NCBI RefSeq assembly: GCF_904849725.1
Contig: NC_058518.1
Coordinates: 330,978,581 to 331,042,580 of the forward strand
Length of the DNA: 64,000 nt
Origin: Hordeum vulgare subsp. vulgare
Taxonomy: Eukaryota > Streptophyta > Magnoliopsida > Poales > Poaceae
Reading direction: 5' to 3'
A program made the translations under genes and the position numbers. Under the pieces are notes generated by a model. It did no database searches. It was given only the letters and a program-made list of their open reading frames with translations, and had not been told where the DNA came from. Of this stretch, positions 21,129 to 33,129 are shown in pieces (within the stretch, counting starts at the first letter, position 1; each line of letters begins with the position of its first letter).

Positions 21129-22556
21129 TGATACGTCTCAAACGTATCTATAATTTTTGATGGTTTCATACTGTTATCTTGTCATCTTTGGATGTTTTAT
21201 GTACCTTTTATATCTTTTTTAGGACTAACTTATTAATTCAGTGCCAAGTGCCAGTTCCTGTTTTTTCTGTGTTTTTGGCTCTTTTCACATCTGATTTTGG
21301 AACGGAGTCCAAACGGAATAAAAATCAGGGGAGCCTCGAAAATACTTTTCCGCCGCCGCAAGCTTCCGTTTCCGCGAGATCTCATCTGGAGACCCTTCCC
21401 GGCACCCTGCCGGAGGGATTTTGGAGTTGGAGGGCTTCTTCATCATCATCATCCCCCCTCCAATGACTCGTGAGTAGTTCACTTCAGACCTACGGGTCCG
21501 TAGTTAGTAGCTAGATGGCTTCTTCTCTCTCTTGGATCTTCAATACAAAGTTCTCCATGATCTTCATGGAGATCTATCCGATGTAATCTTGTATGGCGGT
21601 GTGTTTGTCGAGATCCGATAAATTGTGGATTTGTGATCAGATTATCTATGATATATATTTGAGTCTTTGCTGATTTCTTATATGCATGATTTGATATCCT
21701 TGTAAGTCTCTCCGAGTCTTGGGTTTTGTTTGGCCAACTAGATCTATGATTCTTGCAACGGGAGAAGTGCTTGGTTTTGGGTTCTACCATGTGGTGACCT
21801 TTCCCAGTGACAGTAGGGGCAGAAAGGCACACATTAAGTAGTTGCCATCAAGGGTAACAAGATGGGCTCTGTCGTTGATATGAGATTGTCCATCTACATC
21901 ATGTCATCTTGCTTAAGGCGTTACTCTGTTCTTTTGGACTTAATATACTAGATGCATGCTGGATAGCGGTCGACGTGTGGAGTAATAGTAGTAGATGCAG
22001 AAAGTATCGGTCTACTTGTTTTGGACGTGATGCCTATAGATATAATCATTGCCATAGATATCGTCACGATTTTGCGTGGTTCTACCAATTGCTCGACAGT
22101 AATTTGTTCACCCACCGTCTACTTGCTTTCATGAGAGAAGCCACTAGTAAACACTACGGCCCCCGGGTCTATTCACACCTATCGTTTACACCTCCGCTTT
22201 TACTTTGCTTTGTTACTTTGTTGCTTTCAGTTCTCACTTGGCAAACAATCTATAAGGGATTGACAACCCCTTCATAGCGTTGGGAGCAGGTTCTTTGTGT
22301 TTGTGCATGATCTTGTGATACTCCTCCACTGGATTGATACCTTGGTTCTCAAACTGAGGGAAATACTTACCACCACTGTGCTACATCACCCTTTCCGCTT
22401 CGAGGGAACACCAACGCAAGGCTCCAAGGCCACAGGGGAAATCCTTTGCATATTTTCCTAGGAAGTCCCTTAAGGCGTAGCCGCAGCAGAAGGATTCCTG
22501 GTGTCGTCGACACGACTATTCCTGTCGCCGTTGCCAGGGAAGCACATCTGACATCA
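21129..22556 (+). mobile_element. Solo LTR of an Athila-type element (WHAM-like), nested in solo LTR B
   Basis: Starts TGATACGTCTCAAACG and ends CATCTGACATCA, 1428 bp. The 5-bp duplication GTGTG lies at 21124-21128 and 22557-22561. The text of LTR B resumes exactly after the second GTGTG, as comparison with copy A at 12050 shows. The WHAM-like name is from memory of the terminal sequence. Confidence 0.9.
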
Positions 22557-23139
22557 GTGTGCAAGTTCAAGTGGATCATCAATAAGAGATCATGCTTGAA
22601 GCTTGCCGTCCATTGTGGTGACAATGGACTTGTGGAGATGTGCTGAAGAATGGCTCACCCATAGTGAGTATGGAGGAGCAATCAACTAGTCTTCATCAGG
22701 CCAACACAATAAAGAAAGGTGGCCATCTTGAGGAAGTCAAGATCGTCATAATCTAGCTCAAGTGGATTACGTGCAAGGTATAGGTTTGCCCTTGATAGGT
22801 TTTCCTATTTTAGGATAGATTGTCGTACTGTCAAGGTGGGCTCTCAAGTGAGTAGCTTGATTGTAACATTTGTTTAGAGCTCAAACCATTTGCATCCTTC
22901 CATCATATTTCTTGGTTCTTTTTTGATGTTTCTCTTTATGACAAACTCGAGTTAATCGAAAACGGAGTTCATGTGCATCTTCTATGATGTTTTCGATGAA
23001 GGAGTTTTTGTCGGTTGTTCATTCATAGAGGTTTCACGTCTCTATATCTTGTCATCCGAATCTAACAACCTTGAGTTTGCTCAATTTGGAGCTCGTATGC
23101 GAAAGTTATGGCAGTTCTCGGCAGGTTTCTCTCTCAAGC

Positions 23140-23445
23140 GGAAGTACTGCTGGGGCAGAGCGGTAGTACCGCTTTCGCGGTACTTCTGCCCTCCCCTGCC
23201 AGCCTCTCTTCCGCTTATCTTTTCTCTCTAGCATCATGGGTGCGTTTTCTATTTTTGGGCGGAAGTACTGCCCACGGGGAGCGGTAGATTCGCTCCAGCG
23301 GTACTACTGCCCACCTCTGCTTAGTAAATTATTCTCGTATCTTGCCTCTCGTCAACTAGGCTAAGCGATAGTACTGCTCTCTGCAGGACGGTAGTACCGC
23401 CCAGGTGCACGGTACTACCGCTTAGCTGAGTCATTGGGCAGAATA
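23140..23445. repeat. AGCGGTAGTACCGC palindrome array in LTR B
   Basis: Several palindromic and half-palindromic units (GAGCGGTAGTACCGC, GCGGTACTACTGC) lie just upstream of TATTTAAG at 23466-23473, as in the other copies. The array is more mutated than in A. Confidence 0.85.
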
Positions 23446-24536
23446 GCGGCTAGATTTCCTCCCACTATTTAAGGGGGTCTTCTTCCCCAATGGTCTTTCA
23501 TCCGTTGAGCTCGTATTTTTCCCCCATTGTTTAACTTCCTAGAGCTTGCTAACTCTCAATCCCTCAAATGATTCTTGCTAGTTCTTGAGGAAAAATAGAG
23601 AGGATATCTAGATCCACATTTCCACCAATCACTTTTTCCTCTATGTGAGGGGAACCCCTTGGATCTTGATCTTGGAGTTCTTTGTGAGCTCCTTGTTCTT
23701 CCTCTCATATTCCTCCATAGCTTTTGTTGTTGTGGAGGGATTTGAGTGTGAGGGACTTGACCACTTCCTGTGTTCTTTTCATTGCATTAGTTGCATCGGT
23801 TTGAGTTCTCAACGGTGATACGTGGAAGTGAAAATTTTGAGAAGCTTGGTACCCTGGAGATTGTTCTTCGTGGATGCTTTGGCGTCCTAGAAGCTTGGTC
23901 GTATCTTGGAGCTCAATCATTGTAATGTAAAGCTCCGGGCAAGCGTCGGGGTTTCCAATTAAGTTGTGTTGATGGCCTCGAGCATTTGAGGTCGTCACGG
24001 AGCCACAGTCCATTGCGGCGAAGCTTCGTGGTGTTGTTGGGAACCTCCAATTAAGTTGTGGAGATTGCCCCAACCTTGTTTGAACGGGTTCGGTGACCAC
24101 CCTTAAGGGTCATTAGTGGAATCATGACATCTTGCATTGTGCGAGGGCGTGAGGAGATTACGGTGGCCTTAGTGGCATCTTGGGGAGCATTGTGCCTCCA
24201 CACCGCTCCAAGCGGAGATTAGCATCCGCAATGGTGTGAACTTTAGGATACATCCTCGTCTCCGCGTGCCTCGGTTATCTCTTACCCGAGCCTTTTACTT
24301 ATACACTTTACTTTGTGATAGCCATATTGTTTCTTGTTATATATCTTGCTATCACTTAGTTGTTTATCTTGCTTAGCATAAGTTGTTGGTGCACATAGGT
24401 GAGCCTAGTTGTTTTAGGTTTTGCGCTTAGCAAATTAAACGTTAGTTTTATTTCGCATTTGTTCAAGCCTAAACCATAATTATTTTACAGCGCCTATTCA
24501 CCCCCCTCTAGGCGACATCCACGTCCTTTCAGACAC

Positions 24537-25108
24537 AATATAGAAGAATGTGGTCAATGATCTCCTCATTTTGGGCATAAAAAGGGCAAGTCTTCTGGTG
24601 GTCCAACCCACACGAGGCAAGTCCGTCTGAGATTCAGCATCTGTTTTGAAGCGCGAGCCAAGCAAAGAACTTGCATCGCAATGGCCCCCTGAACTTCCAC
24701 GTAAATCTCGTTGTGGGCAACTTCTCGTCCGATGAACTCTGCTTCGTATGTCGGCCTTGGCAAGAAATCCCGATTCACCTCCCAGACCCATGAAATAGAA
24801 TCCACCTCCGCTTGAACCAGTTTCACTCGAGTTTTCAGAGCCCATAAATCAATGTGTTCGTGTAGTGCCTACACAATTAGTTCAGGGTCAACATGTTGTG
24901 CCCATTTCCCCGTCGATAGTGCTTGAAAAACTGTTGCCATTGCGGAAGGGTTAACCAGAGCGTATACGACCGGAGCAACGTCCTACACTCTCAAGCCGTC
25001 GAGCCATCGATCCTCCCAAATCGGGTGTGCATACCATTCCCAATAGCCGCGTCACCAATCTAAACATCTCTCTCGACTCCTTCGATACCTCAGTCTCAAA
25101 CTATGTCC
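24537..25108 (-). pseudogene. LINE fragment: C-terminal ORF2 with zf-RVT
   Basis: The minus strand reads KFFAWLALQNRC, a stop, then ISDGLASCGLDHQKTCPFYAQ and NEEIIDHILLYC. This is the zf-RVT domain that follows reverse transcriptase in plant LINEs. Upstream minus-strand text to about 25108 is more diverged but fits the region between RT and zf-RVT. Solo LTR B splits it after the CPFYAQ block. The RT and endonuclease parts were not found, and a hAT element borders it at 25117. Confidence 0.6.
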
Positions 25109-25116
25109 ATGGTCGG

Positions 25117-25949
25117 TAGAGATGTAAATGATATGGATAATTTCCGTTTCGAATCCGCTTCCGCATACGTTTTTAAGGATATGGTATACACTCTCAAAAA
25201 TCCGGCGGATACGGATTTTGATCAACTGGATATCCGACGGATATGGTATTGGTAATATCCGGTGGATATGGATTATTCAGTATGTTTTGCGGATTATCCG
25301 CGGTTGTCAAATAGGATTATCCGATAAAGTTAGCCCATTTGAGAAGCACAAATGCCACATGGACCATTAATAAAAATCACCAGATGTAAATAAATGTTGT
25401 ACATACATATACACCGACAACGCATCGGATAGAGATGTGTGATTGCGTACATGTACGCAGGTGGTCCGTCTGCACGGTGGTCTGCTTACATATACATGTA
25501 GGAATTGTGAGTATAAACAAGTATGAACATCGATAGTGGTTCCTTCTTCCATGCATGTAGTCATGTACAAGTATAAACACCAAGTTAATTTGTAATAGTC
25601 GAGTAGAGAAGGCTTCATCTTAATAGACTACAAAACAGTATAGACTTATGGGTGCTACATATTGTTACTATATTGTGCAAGTTATAGCTTTAAAACACCA
25701 GTTTCTAGTGTTATGTGTTTGGATGGAAACATATTTTTACACTGTTGCATAATAGAAATAAATCATGTCTCTTTGCACGTATCGTCCGATATTTTTTGTC
25801 CGTTTCCGGTCTGAATCCGTGATCTGATGTAATCCGCATTCGAATCCGCATCCGGTTATTATCCGCTCCGCTCCGAATCTAACCTAAAAATATGATAAAG
25901 GATATAGTAAAAGTATTATCCGATTCGATCCGACCCATTTACATCCCTA
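25117..25949. mobile_element. hAT-type non-autonomous transposon
   Basis: Terminal inverted repeats TAGAGATGTAAATG and CATTTACATCCCTA are flanked by a perfect 8-bp duplication, ATGGTCGG (25109-25116 and 25950-25957). The ends are rich in GGATATCCG-type units in both orientations (25180-25330 and 25795-25930). No transposase frame was seen in 833 bp. Confidence 0.85.
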
Positions 25950-25957
25950 ATGGTCGG

Positions 25958-26281
25958 GATTAATCTGTTGGCTCGAGCCATGACCATCTAGTCTGCACTG
26001 CAATGTTCAACCACTTGTGGTTATGCACGGCTTGTCTTGTGTGTGATCTTGAGAAAGTTTATTTTGATATCCCCAATGACGGAGCCAGGATTTGGATATG
26101 GCCGCTGATAGGGGGGCCAAATACATACATACTTACGCATAGCAGTTAAATATACGCTAGATACTTCAGGTTTTGTCGATCGTTAGGGTGTCAGGCCAGG
26201 ATTTGGATATTTTGATATCCCGTATTATCTACATCCTTTTGAGCAACAACAGTTAATATAGGTACATATATGTACTACTAG
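25958..26281. other. Decayed transposon ends, including a GACGGAGCCAGGATTTGG segment
   Basis: CAATGACGGAGCCAGGAT at 26072 resembles the CAGTGGCGGAGCCAG terminus of the small hAT element at 28751-29076. TTTTGATATCCC appears both just before it and again near 26204. No complete element could be closed. Confidence 0.35.
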
Positions 26282-28327
26282 CCTAGTTTAAAAACCGGAC
26301 CGGACCGGCGGTCAGACCGAAAAAACCAGAACTGAGAGCCTCATCGGATTTATAAGCTAATAAGACCGTTCTGCAATCAAACCGAAGAAAACCGGTCGAA
26401 CCTACCGGTTTTCTGGAAAACCAGTAAAAAAACCGGGTCGCTAAACCGGAAAAAACCAGGAAAACATTTTATTAGAATTTGAGAGAAGTGGGATTCAATT
26501 CCAAGTCGTGTGAGCAATACGCGAGGCCTACCCACAACCCTATAACCAACTTACCTTTTTTTGGAAAAGGAGGTTAAACCCCCGGCCTCTGCATCAATCG
26601 ATGCATGCAGCCATCTTTATTAATTATTCCAGAAAGGTCTAACAAGAGTATACATCAATCCACCCAAAGCCACCACTCACATCAACAAACTCGATAATGT
26701 GGAGTGCTCTCACTCCACATATCTAAGACCGGTGCTGTTTCTAATCCATCCACATAACGTATCGCGAACAACAGCCGGTGCAGCACACCTAAAATGCACA
26801 CCTCACTCACACGTTTTACAAGCCGCCATCATCATCGAACCACTGACCCATCTTCAGGAAAGAGATCCGCATCATCCTTGCCAGTCCAATCATCCGTCGA
26901 GGCCACCACGGCGCCCAACGGCGCCACCGCCCTGCGGTCATCCGTCCAGATACGAAGACTCCGGGAGATCTGTCGTGCGTAGCACGTGCCAACCAAGCAT
27001 GACTCAGCGTAGCACCTGTCGGCCAGGCATGACTTGACAGCTCCACCGAAATTCCGAGCAAGACGAAGCCGATCCACCTCTTGCCTCAGTCTGCGAGCGC
27101 TGCTCCACAAACGATGCTCCCAAGAGGGAAACGGCACCGCAGTATCGCCATCGTCCGATCTGGAAGACCAGATCCTAGGGTTTCCCCCGAAGCAGTGCCC
27201 ACCACCAGCAACCGTTCAGGACCCATACAATGCCCACCACCACTCAGCCCTCAAGTCGACGCCTTCAGGAAGGTCACGACGTCAAGGACGCCACCGCCGC
27301 CCACCGGAAGGGGAGCAGAGGAGCAGATGTATACCGACGTCTCCAAAAAGAATAACATCGCCCTTGAGCGTCGTCGTCGGCGCGGCCGGCCTGGGCCAAC
27401 CAAGGGGTTTCCCCCAATCCGAATCTCCTCCACGGGCTTCACCCGCAGGTAGGGCCCCGGCAACCACGCCGGCACCGCCAAGAATCCGCAGGAGAGAGGC
27501 CCACAGATCAGGACCTGGGGGGTGCAGGTGGCGGTGCGGGCAGCGGTCGACGAAGGGGAGCAGCACACCTCCACAACGACGCTTCCAAGAAAGATAGCGG
27601 CACCCGCGGGCGTCGCCGTCGCGGCTCCGATGCAGACCGGAGCAAGGATTTCTCCCGGAGCTGCGCTGGACATCCACCGCCACCGACCGCTGAGCATGGC
27701 CGCCACGTACCATCACGACCCCCAGCCAGGGCCATTGCACCGCACGTCCTGGACATGCTCGTGCCCAGCCGACAGGCCCTGCCAGCACATCCGCGCCCGC
27801 CCGTCGCGCCTCCAGCATGGCCGCGCGCCCCGCATCCGGCCATGGAGCCCTGGATCCTCCCTCCGGCGTCGCCGATTGGCGAGCTCTCGCCGGATCGCAG
27901 CCGCCGACGCTGGGCGCCGCCGCCAAATCCAAAGGGCCGACGCGAGGGGCCCCGCCGCCGCCATCCACGGGGCACGCGCGGCTTCGCCGACGTCCCCTCC
28001 GGCAGCGGCGAAGCGGGAAGGGGGGCGGAGAGGGGTGCCAGTGGCGGCGCTGGAGGTCGCCCCTGAGTCGCCCGAGGAGACGACGCGGGGGGGGGGGGGG
28101 GCGTCTCCTTGTTCTGATAACCAACTTAGCTAGGCTACTTTGTTGTCCATTACATGAAAATAATTTTATTTAACCATTGTTTCATACTATATTAACACAT
28201 ATATTACTCAACATTTATTTATTTTGCTTAAAATCGACAATCAAATCGATGAACCGACGGTCCTACGGTAAAAACCTAAACCGATAACCTTTCCGGTACG
28301 ATGTCCGGTTCGGTTTTTTAAAGTATG
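26282..28327. mobile_element. hAT-type transposon carrying a nested retroposon
   Basis: The ends CCTAGTTTAAAAACCGGACC (left) and, reversed, CATACTTTAAAAAACCGAACC (right) form imperfect terminal inverted repeats rich in ACCGG. ACTACTAG (26274-26281) and ACCATTAG (28328-28335) agree at 6 of 8 positions, as an aged 8-bp duplication would. Without the nested retroposon the element is about 470 bp. Confidence 0.7.
26554..28116 (-). mobile_element. GC-rich non-LTR retroposon with 12-bp target duplication
   Basis: ATAACCAACTTA occurs at 26542-26553 and 28117-28128, exactly flanking this block. On the minus strand it starts with a very GC-rich leader (C-run at 28087-28101, then CGTCGTCTCCTCGGGCGACT). 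It ends in an AT-richer 3' part with AATTAATAAAGATGG and a short A-run. The 3' part resembles transcripts common in Triticeae. Long frames in the GC-rich half (for example minus 28124-27282) are Pro/Arg/Gly-rich and show no RT or endonuclease motif. It is probably a non-autonomous LINE derivative or retrocopy. Confidence 0.65.
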
Positions 28328-28598
28328 ACCATTAGAACGGCATACGTGACCAGCGTCTGTTATCTCAGAGGCACCAAAGTCCAAAACGGGAGCATCATTT
28401 TCCTCCCAGAAAAGAAAATGAGACCGAGCCTGATAGGTAAAGAGACTTGCGGCTTTCACGTCACGCTCAGGGCCTCACACCAGCCAACGTATGTCTCAGT
28501 GGAGATCGTCTGAACGTACGATGCCCCTGGTCATGTGGCCACCAAACCCGACGTAACGCGCGCCGACGGTAACACCGGCCTTTCCTGTATCAATGGGG

Positions 28599-29367
28599 CT
28601 AAATTTCGTGTTTCGAATCTTCTGAAAGTTGATCTGAATCTGATTCCAGTATGTAAAAACTTTGAAATTTGGTCATTTTCTTATCGTCAAGAAGCCTATC
28701 TATAAGTGTGCATGTTCTATCGTAAAAAATAAAATTAGCCACAATGCGTGCAGTGGCAAAGGCAGGAATAAATTTTAGATGTGACGAATATGAAAGAAAA
28801 AACTACATATAATACGAAAGCTCACTAGATAATATATACAAATGTATCACTTTGTGTTAGCATTTACACGTGGATGATGACAACTGGTCGTCAATTTATC
28901 ATTTGTAGTAACCAGCAAACCAGGTCACGACACACAAGCGTCTATCCACCGATCTATACAATGTGCTGGCTCAAATCTTCAAATATGTATAACATATATA
29001 CTGTATTACCTTAGTAAATGTGATAAGTTAGATGTGACGAACGCCAAAGCTAGCCAGATAGCTGGCTCCGCCACTGAATATGTGTTCATACCTACCGTCT
29101 AACACCTTGAAGGTAGGGTTGTATAGTCTATTGTTAGCATATTTGATGATAGGAGTGCGTCGCCCTGACGTCGTTAAGTTTCTTACCGTCGGGGTTCTTA
29201 ACGGTAGGTTGTTATATCATATACCGACATGGTCCTTCCTTCTTTTCTAGAAAAAATATACCGGCATGGTCCTTGACGATAGAAAAATGATCAGATTTCG
29301 TATTTTTTACAAACTAGGATTAGATCTGAATTAACTATCAAAAAAAGTCAAAACATGAAATTTTGCC
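28599..29367. mobile_element. Mutator-like element with about 100-bp terminal inverted repeats
   Basis: The left arm (28599-28695, CTAAATTTCGTGTTTCG onward) and the reverse complement of 29270-29367 align over about 95 bases with scattered changes. TCAATGGGG (28590-28598) and TCAATGGGA (29368-29376) fit a 9-bp duplication with one mismatch. Long repeats and a 9-bp duplication point to Mutator type. No transposase is present; a hAT MITE is nested inside. Confidence 0.75.
28751..29076. mobile_element. hAT-type MITE nested in the Mutator-like element
   Basis: The ends CAGTGGCAAAGGCAGGAAT and, reversed, CAGTGGCGGAGCCAGCTAT form terminal inverted repeats. AATGCGTG (28743-28750) and AATATGTG (29077-29084) match at 6 of 8 positions, both differences being transitions. 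Size is 326 bp; noncoding. Confidence 0.65.
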
Positions 29368-29376
29368 TCAATGGGA

Positions 29377-30068
29377 GGGGATCACGTGGGACCGGTGATA
29401 GGGTTTGGGCGCGTGCGCGTCCTTCTCGATCGACCGGCATATCCTCTCCCCGCTGGAGATAACTCGTTGGAGGGACGCACGTACGCCGGCCGGCCGGCCG
29501 CTCTGCTCCACTGGCTGGTCGCGGGCTCTTGGCGGAAAATTATTGCCGGAAAAGGTACTAGGAGAAAAAAAAAGCTGATGGCCGCGGGGCGATCCTTCTC
29601 GATCGACATCCTTGCGCCTTGCATCTTGAGCGCCCAAACTATTGCATGTGCCAGCTGCTCCAAGGATGGGACACAGGTGTATTAAGCAAGTGAACGGCAT
29701 CAACGATCAATGAAATGTTGGTTGCCACATACATGAGTGAAACTGACGATCGATGTGACGAGATGTCGAGCTCTTACGTTATCCCGCTTGGACAGTACTG
29801 TCGAATGTTGAGGGGGGAATCGATGTGAGATGTGCAACTGTGTGCAATGAAATTTGGGTTTGGTGAGACAACGATCGATGTTATCTCGCTGCATATTTTC
29901 AGCCTACCTCTTAATTTCTTCAGCGTCAATTTACTGTATTCGCTGTTTGACCCTTACATTTTCTCGGAAAAGTTGACGTTTGAAACCTTGAATTTGAGGC
30001 CTAATACAGCCATGCACGCAACCGTACAGATTTAATATGTGGGATTCAATTATGACTTTTATATATTA
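29377..30068. other. Unassigned, GC-richer single-copy-looking DNA
   Basis: The segment 29380-29690 has balanced, gene-like composition and a plus frame of 104 codons (29371-29685), but no domain was recognised. GGCCGGCCGGCCGGCC-type palindromic sequence lies near 29488-29504. It could be a promoter or exon fragment or an old element. Confidence 0.3.
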
Positions 30069-31047
30069 CTAGCAAACATGTTCGTGCGTTGCAAGAAACT
30101 GTAAATATTTTTCTCCGAGTCATTCAGATAGCAACCCATCGGTGCCGTTCGACACTAATTAAGAAGGCTGCTTCTACAAACTAAGCCTATTTACAAAAGT
30201 TTATATGTGTCATCGTCACATACAGTGCATGAAACACAAAATAAGATCCTATGTATGAGTTCCAATATTAATGTCCATTACTATCACAAAAATTGTTTGG
30301 ATATTTTTAAAATAAATCTTCATGTAGTTCCAATCTTCATGAATTTTATAAGTGTATATATATGCTATAAAAATTATTTGTGTATTCACTATAAAATATT
30401 TATATAATCCGTTGGTAAGTACGTGCATGGATTTGGCTAAAAAAATACGTACGTGGTATCTTCCATCATGCGACATGCTGGTGGAAGTACAACATGCCTA
30501 TGAATTTTAGTTGATTCATTGTAATTATTTTCCTCGCTCATTTCTTGTCAAGCAGCACAGAGTAATGTGTGTGACATGTTCATTTGCATTACGAATTGAC
30601 GTCGTTACACAGAAATGATGAAACATGTACCATTGATTTAGGTTGCATCCTAAATGGATTATTTTTTAAATAGCCAATAGATAAAAAATCACACCATGTT
30701 CAGATTCTACACATTTTTCTAGTCAAATTTCATATATAATATGTAAAAATTAAAGTTAAGGTTTAAAAGATATGATTATTTAAAAAAATCCCTATTACAC
30801 ATGGATTGTAGCTTGTTTAACCTAAATATTAGGGTGTTATATCTAAAAATAAAAAAGGTCGAGTGTGACTTAAAATTGGACTGCGGGTTTATTATTTTAA
30901 AATTCAGGGGGCTTCTGGTAAAAATAGAAAACGAATCGTTTTGACTTAGAAACGTATTGCGGGTTGGTTACCTAAAACTGTAGGGGCTCTTTTGCAAAAT
31001 GACATACGCCACGGGTATAAGCCATCGGTCCTTTAATAGTAGGTATA
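30069..31047 (-). mobile_element. Probable Helitron, minus strand
   Basis: On the minus strand the 3' end is TTGCAACGCACGAACATG followed by TTTGCTAG and then T. This matches the end type at 15586. The probable 5' end near 31047 reads TACCTACTATTAAAGGACCG; the expected TC is mutated or misplaced, so that boundary is tentative. No Rep/helicase frame is present, so it would be non-autonomous. Confidence 0.4.
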
Positions 31048-31084
31048 TATATGTGTTCTTAAGGTTTGATATATTATATTTGTA

Positions 31085-31560
31085 GGCCTCAATGAATTTG
31101 CATGGGTTGTCATGTCGGCCTGCAAACTCGCCATTCAGGCCTCGAGGCTAAACCTCGGCCTGGTCAACCCGACCCGGTGACCAGGCCTGAGCCCGACCTA
31201 AAAAACCCGGTCAGGGCGGGGACGGTCTTTATGTTTGGGACGGGCTCGGGCTTGAAAACTAGGTCCAGTAGTCACTTTGGGCTGGGTCGGGCTTTATGTT
31301 TGGACCGGGCTTGGGCTTGAAAACTAGGCTCGGTAGTCATTTTGGGCCGGGTTTGGGTTTAAGAAAATAGTCAATTTACACGGAGGCCCAGCCCGGATCG
31401 GTCGGAAATTCATGTTTTTAGTCCCTTCGGGTCGGGTTCGGCCTGAATATTTGATTTTTTGGTCGGGCCATGCCAGACTTAGGCTTGGGATTTTCAATTC
31501 GGGCTTTTTGAAACCCGGCCCACTCCGGGGTATGCCCAGGTTTACTCCTATATGTTGCGT
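31085..31560. mobile_element. hAT-like fragment with GGCCCGGGC-type sequence
   Basis: GC-rich GGGCTTGGGCTTGAAAACT, CCCGGCCC and GGGCCGGGTT text is typical of grass hAT-like elements. Ends and target duplication were not found. It includes a 65-bp tandem duplication (31228-31357). Confidence 0.45.
31228..31357. repeat. 65-bp tandem duplication
   Basis: Two adjacent units each begin TTTATGTTTGG at 31228 and 31293 and continue through GGGCTTGAAAACTAGG and TAGTCA(C/T)TTTGGGC. Confidence 0.8.
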
Positions 31561-31789
31561 TCTGTGAAAAAATGTTGGAGCTTCGCACAAGGTATCGAGC
31601 TAACTGGCCGGCCCACGTAAGGAATCCCGCATTGCGCAAAACAAATAGGGGGGGGGGGGATGTGGGTGCTATAAGAGAATTCGAAATCGCGATGTGCGAC
31701 TCCTAACTTTCTGTCCCTCGCAGCCTCAGCCAATGACCTTTTATGACTAATAAGGAGTGCAAGCATTTAAGATTCATTTCCGGTGGCAT

Positions 31790-32930
31790 AAAATTCCTCT
31801 AAAAGTTGGGCGAGCGAGGAATTTATAATTTCGTTAGATTTTGAAATTTTCTTAACATTGTTCGTAAAAGAACACAAATTTTGATACATGGCGAAACTTT
31901 TTTAAATTTTGAAAAAAAGATGAGAACACAAACATTTTTGAAATTCATAAAATTTTCTAAAACACGAACATTTCTCTTGAACTGTGAACAATTTTTGAAA
32001 AAGTGATATTTTTCTGAAATTCCTAGACACTATTAGATACACAAACATTTTTATGAAAACCGTGAACAAATTTTGTGAATGATACAATTTTGTTAAACTT
32101 GAACATGTTATGAAAATCATGAATTTTTTTTAAAAGGAGAACAATTTTTGAAGAACAAATATTTTCACGAAATCATGATTTTATATTTAAAACAGGGACA
32201 TTTCCTTAAATCCCTGATTTTTTTTTCAAAATATGGACATTTTTGCAAAAGCATGCTGTTTTTTAATACAAGAACAATTTTTGAAACATGAACATTTTGA
32301 AAAGTATGAACAAATTTTTGAAAGCAAGAACATTTTTTGCAATTCCTGATTATTTTTGAAGGAAAAACATTTAAATAAATAATATAAATAAAATTTCGAG
32401 CATGAGAACATATTTGGAAATTCAGAAGAAAAAAATGCCAAAACAATTATAGGATAAGAAAAAAGTGAAAAAAGAGAGAAAAATATAAACGAAAGGAGAA
32501 AATTTTTGTGAGAAACAAGAATATTTTTTTAAAATCTTGAATTTTTTTATGTTATAAATAATATTTTAAAGGCAACCATTTTTTGAAATTTAGAACATTT
32601 TTTGAAGCAAGAACATTTTGCAAAACTAAAAAAGATAAAATAATCTTGAAATAGAAAAAGGAAAATAAAAAAAGAAACAGATAACGAAATAAAGAAAATT
32701 GAAAACAGGAACAAAACCTGAAAAAATGAACAAATTTCTGAAATATGAAAAAAATTTGAATCCAAAAAGTTTGTTGAAAAAAGAAATAAATATGAAAAGA
32801 AAAATGATAGAGAATTAGAAAAGAAAAGAAAAGAAAAGAAAACAAAAAGACAGTAAGAATAGAAAAAGAAAAAGGACAGAAAAAGAAAATCATAAAATGG
32901 AAAAGAAAATAAAAACTGGTTCAAAAACTT
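31790..32930. repeat. Degenerate AT-rich tandem repeat (GAACATTTTTGAAA type)
   Basis: The phrase GAACATTTTTGAAA with ATGAAAATCATGAA variants recurs for over 1 kb and grades into an A/G-rich tract (32640-32930). Phe/Lys-rich frames here are composition artefacts. Similar decayed repeats occur at 34140-34680 and 56640-57240. Confidence 0.8.
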
Positions 32931-33129
32931 CTACAAGGAACCCAAAATCAGGCAAAACCGGCTCGAAATCTTCTAGAAATTCACAAGACAAGAAGAACAA
33001 CTCATACACTATAGTTGGGCTAGCCCAAATCGTAGCTAGGTTGTCTTGCCTGTGCGATACTCCGACTGTTTGACGTAAAATACATCAAATAGGGTTCTCC
33101 CGTGCCTATTCCGTGCGTTAGGCAAGACG

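Larger units (their letters stand above)
20690..24531 (+). mobile_element. Solo LTR B (palindrome-bearing family), itself interrupted
   Basis: Starts TGTTAGAGCATATTTCTTC and ends GACATCCACGTCCTTTCA. It is flanked by GACAC (20685-20689 and 24532-24536). Without the nested solo LTR at 21129-22556 and its extra duplication it is about 2409 bp, close to copies A (2361) and C (2400). No internal domain is present. Confidence 0.9.

Noticed and set aside
27282..28124. 280-codon minus-strand frame in GC-rich DNA
   Set aside because: Pro/Arg/Gly/Ala-rich, overlapped by equally long frames on both strands, no domain; the high GC content explains it.
29371..29685. 104-codon plus frame in single-copy-looking DNA
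   Set aside because: No recognisable domain, start context or splice evidence; kept only as unassigned sequence.
32547..32924. Phe-rich 125-codon minus frame that looks like a membrane protein
   Set aside because: Low-complexity A-rich tract read on the other strand; no real hydrophobic gene.
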